DNA of 5,594 nucleotides, from the NCBI GenBank assembly GCA_002774085.1, contig PEZH01000007.1:1-5594 (forward strand), in the 5' to 3' direction. Positions 3,814 to 5,594 of the stretch are shown piece by piece (position 1 is the first letter of the stretch; every line of letters begins with the position of its first letter). The position numbers were made by a program, and so were the translations under genes. Under the pieces are notes generated by a model, which had not been told where the DNA came from, ran no database searches, and worked only from the letters and a program-made list of their open reading frames with translations. The DNA comes from Candidatus Shapirobacteria bacterium CG09_land_8_20_14_0_10_38_17 (lineage in GTDB: Bacteria; Patescibacteriota; Microgenomatia; 0-14-0-10-38-17).

Positions 3814-5594
3814 TTATTGAATTAAGACCTTACTATTTCTTCCCAAAAAGTAACCTTGACGAGCCGAAAGATAAGCCGGATAAGAATCTCCGGAAGACTC
3901 TTTCAAACTTTTTTGCGCTAAAGAAAAATCAAAAGCCGCCGGCAAAGAAAATTCTTCTCCCAAATGTTCTATATCAGAATAAGAAACAACAGCTAAATTA
4001 TCAACAATTTCTTGGGCATCCCTAAAATTTAATTCCGCTTCCTTGCCGGCCAGTACCCGCGGTTTATTTTGAGCCAAAGCTTTCAAATAAACGGCAATAC
4101 TATCTAACTGACTGTTTACTTTCTGAATATCTGAATTAATCCGCCCACTTTTATATAATGAAGCAGTTAAGTTCCTAATTTGATAAATGTATTCCCAAGA
4201 TTTTTCTAAATTAATAGGAATTAAGTTCTTTAAATTATCTAATTTTTGTACCAATAAGCTATTTTGATCCATCTCTACTCTTAGGCTCTCAATTAATTCA
4301 TTTAATGGCAATTCTCCTGCCAACACCTGAACATCTTTTAACCTTTCCTGATTAGTATCGGGATTAAATCTAATTAAAAACGTGTCCTTTTCTCCAGGAT
4401 TAGTTAAGCCTCGATAATCATCCCAATTTGACTGCTCGTCACTTATTTGTCCAACAGTTAACGTATATTCACCCTTCTCATCGCCGACAACATTGACTGA
4501 GTATTCCTTATCTACTTGAGGATTGGCAATGATTATTAATTTCAACTTACCGTCATCTTCCCCTAAAAAAACATCATCCTTGGGCAGGTTGGCTACCTCT
4601 AAATGAGCGGGCGAATGAAGATAAAAAGCCAAATAATCTTGGGCATCTTCTTGAAAATCAGCGCCTGAAGTTGATTCAAGATCAAGCTCTCCCATAATTT
4701 TAGAAATCGCCTCGTCTTCAGAAACTATCTCGCGGTGACCTAACTCAAAACCGAAAGCAGAAAGAGAAGCTTCGGGATAAGCGCTAAGAACAGAAACAGT
4801 GCCATCGCCACCGTCTTCACCATTGCTCTCATACCCTTTCTCTACCGGCTTACCATACTCCCAATTACCTAAAACCCTGTCTATCCAAGAAAGATCTTTA
4901 GTGATTGTCAACCAACGAAGCGTAGGCTGGTTTTTACCATAAATAACATAGGGAGTCGTTTCGGGAAAAATACTAAAAGGAGCCCAATTTGCCAGCAAAT
5001 TATTTTGAGGATAATCATCAGGACTAAACTGAATAACCTGGCCATCATTAATCTTAAGATAAGAGAAAATGGGCAAGAAGTCTTTTGTGGAAGGAGCAAT
5101 TTCGCGCACGGTTTCCTTTCTGGTTTCTCCTAACTGACGCTTAATATTTAAAAAAATTTCAAGGGCAACCCTGTTGACAAAACCCTTTTTCCAAATTTCT
5201 CCCCCTTCCCAAGCGCCATAAGCCTCCGGCACGCCAAGATGAGGACTACCAACAGTAACCATTTTATCAACCAAGCAATTCTCACCATATTTTTCTTCAA
5301 GGCAACCCCGCGCCACCAAACCCCCCATTGAGTGACCAATGATATTTACCTTACCGGTAGGGGAATTTTTGGCAATATCATTAATAAAATCATGCAATTT
5401 CTTGGCACTACTATCTATTGAATCGAGCCAATTATAATAAAAAACAAAGAGGTTTTTACCTTCTTCATAGCCATTATATTCTAATGTATTTATTAAATTA
5501 TCATAAACATGGGCTCCGGGAACCATCTGCCAGCCATTAGGATCATCTTGACCCAAAAACATTTCCTGAAAATTTATCGACGCCCCATGGCCAG
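3814..5594 (-). CDS. Alpha/beta-hydrolase, PGAP1/LCAT/EstA-like lipase or esterase, N-terminus beyond the window
   Basis: Partial gene: the frame stays open past the Met at 5562 to the window edge, reading GHGASINFQE just before it. That is the expected oxyanion-loop region of this fold, so the Met at 5562 is internal. Numbering from that Met, the nucleophile elbow GHSMGG is at 76-81 with Ser78 (codon 5331-5329). VGSPHLGVPEAY at 104-115 follows as in EstA/PGAP1-like enzymes. GDGTV at 252-256 offers Asp253, and GHRE at 275-278 offers His276, completing a plausible Ser-Asp-His triad. Residues about 305-400 look beta-rich, and about 415-582 look helical. Neither tail region is recognised, and no C-terminal membrane anchor is seen. 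An ester of a lipid or acylated substrate is likely, but the substrate is unknown. A signal peptide, if any, is outside the window. The gene ends 8 bp from the convergent tRNA with no terminator between. Confidence 0.85.
   Translation of the reverse strand, partial: GHGASINFQEMFLGQDDPNGWQMVPGAHVYDNLINTLEYNGYEEGKNLFVFYYNWLDSIDSSAKKLHDFINDIAKNSPTGKVNIIGHSMGGLVARGCLEEKYGENCLVDKMVTVGSPHLGVPEAYGAWEGGEIWKKGFVNRVALEIFLNIKRQLGETRKETVREIAPSTKDFLPIFSYLKINDGQVIQFSPDDYPQNNLLANWAPFSIFPETTPYVIYGKNQPTLRWLTITKDLSWIDRVLGNWEYGKPVEKGYESNGEDGGDGTVSVLSAYPEASLSAFGFELGHREIVSEDEAISKIMGELDLESTSGADFQEDAQDYLAFYLHSPAHLEVANLPKDDVFLGEDDGKLKLIIIANPQVDKEYSVNVVGDEKGEYTLTVGQISDEQSNWDDYRGLTNPGEKDTFLIRFNPDTNQERLKDVQVLAGELPLNELIESLRVEMDQNSLLVQKLDNLKNLIPINLEKSWEYIYQIRNLTASLYKSGRINSDIQKVNSQLDSIAVYLKALAQNKPRVLAGKEAELNFRDAQEIVDNLAVVSYSDIEHLGEEFSLPAAFDFSLAQKSLKESSGDSYPAYLSARQGYFLGRNSKVLIQ

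Noticed and set aside
3714..4025. Plus-strand open frame of 103 codons across the tRNA (with SSAGRAHDSHSWGQRFESSRVH)
   Set aside because: The peptide is the well-known artefact of translating a tRNA gene, and the rest is antisense to the end of the hydrolase gene.
4908..5339. Two 63-codon minus-strand frames inside the hydrolase gene
   Set aside because: They are out-of-frame shadows of a gene with intact catalytic motifs.
5560..5562. ATG at 5562 as the start of the hydrolase
   Set aside because: The frame is open upstream to the window edge and encodes GHGAS, the expected oxyanion-loop region, so the Met is internal.

Overview
The window is AT-rich bacterial DNA with short proteins, overlapping genes and GC-rich palindromes confined to the intergenic gaps. 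TGA is read as a stop at the end of rpmA. The style of the RodA, ParB, signal peptidase and lipase-like proteins, the lack of clear Shine-Dalgarno sequences, and two promoters placed almost on top of their start codons suggest a Candidate Phyla Radiation (Patescibacteria) genome, perhaps Microgenomates-like. This placement is inference from recognition; no marker gene in the window settles it.

Layout. Positions 1-101 hold no gene but carry a compound palindrome. Positions 102-1157 (+) encode a RodA-type SEDS glycosyltransferase, followed by a candidate terminator. Positions 1158-1491 are non-coding, packed with hairpins, and end in a strong-looking promoter. Positions 1492-1809 (+) encode ribosomal protein bL21. 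Positions 1810-2055 are a second repeat-rich gap with a 71-bp element bounded by inverted repeats and a four-unit octamer tandem repeat. Positions 2056-2307 (+) encode bL27, whose stop overlaps the start of parB (2304-3173) by 4 bp. On the minus strand, type I signal peptidase lepB (3669 down to 3112) overlaps the end of parB tail-to-tail by 62 bp. A 63-bp gap separates lepB from a divergent tRNA-Val(CAC) at 3733-3805. A minus-strand alpha/beta-hydrolase of the PGAP1/LCAT/EstA type runs from its stop at 3814 through the right edge of the window, so its N-terminus is missing here.

The genes are core functions: wall elongation (RodA), translation (bL21, bL27, tRNA-Val), chromosome segregation (ParB) and protein export (LepB). 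The hydrolase is the only accessory-looking gene. No defence system, CRISPR array or complete transposon is visible. The most unusual content is the dispersed palindrome family with core TCCGCCAGCNGGCGGA. Related copies bracket rodA in opposite orientation, separate rplU from rpmA, and appear to supply the -35 hexamer of the rplU promoter. The predicted leaderless transcripts of rplU and lepB are the second point of interest.
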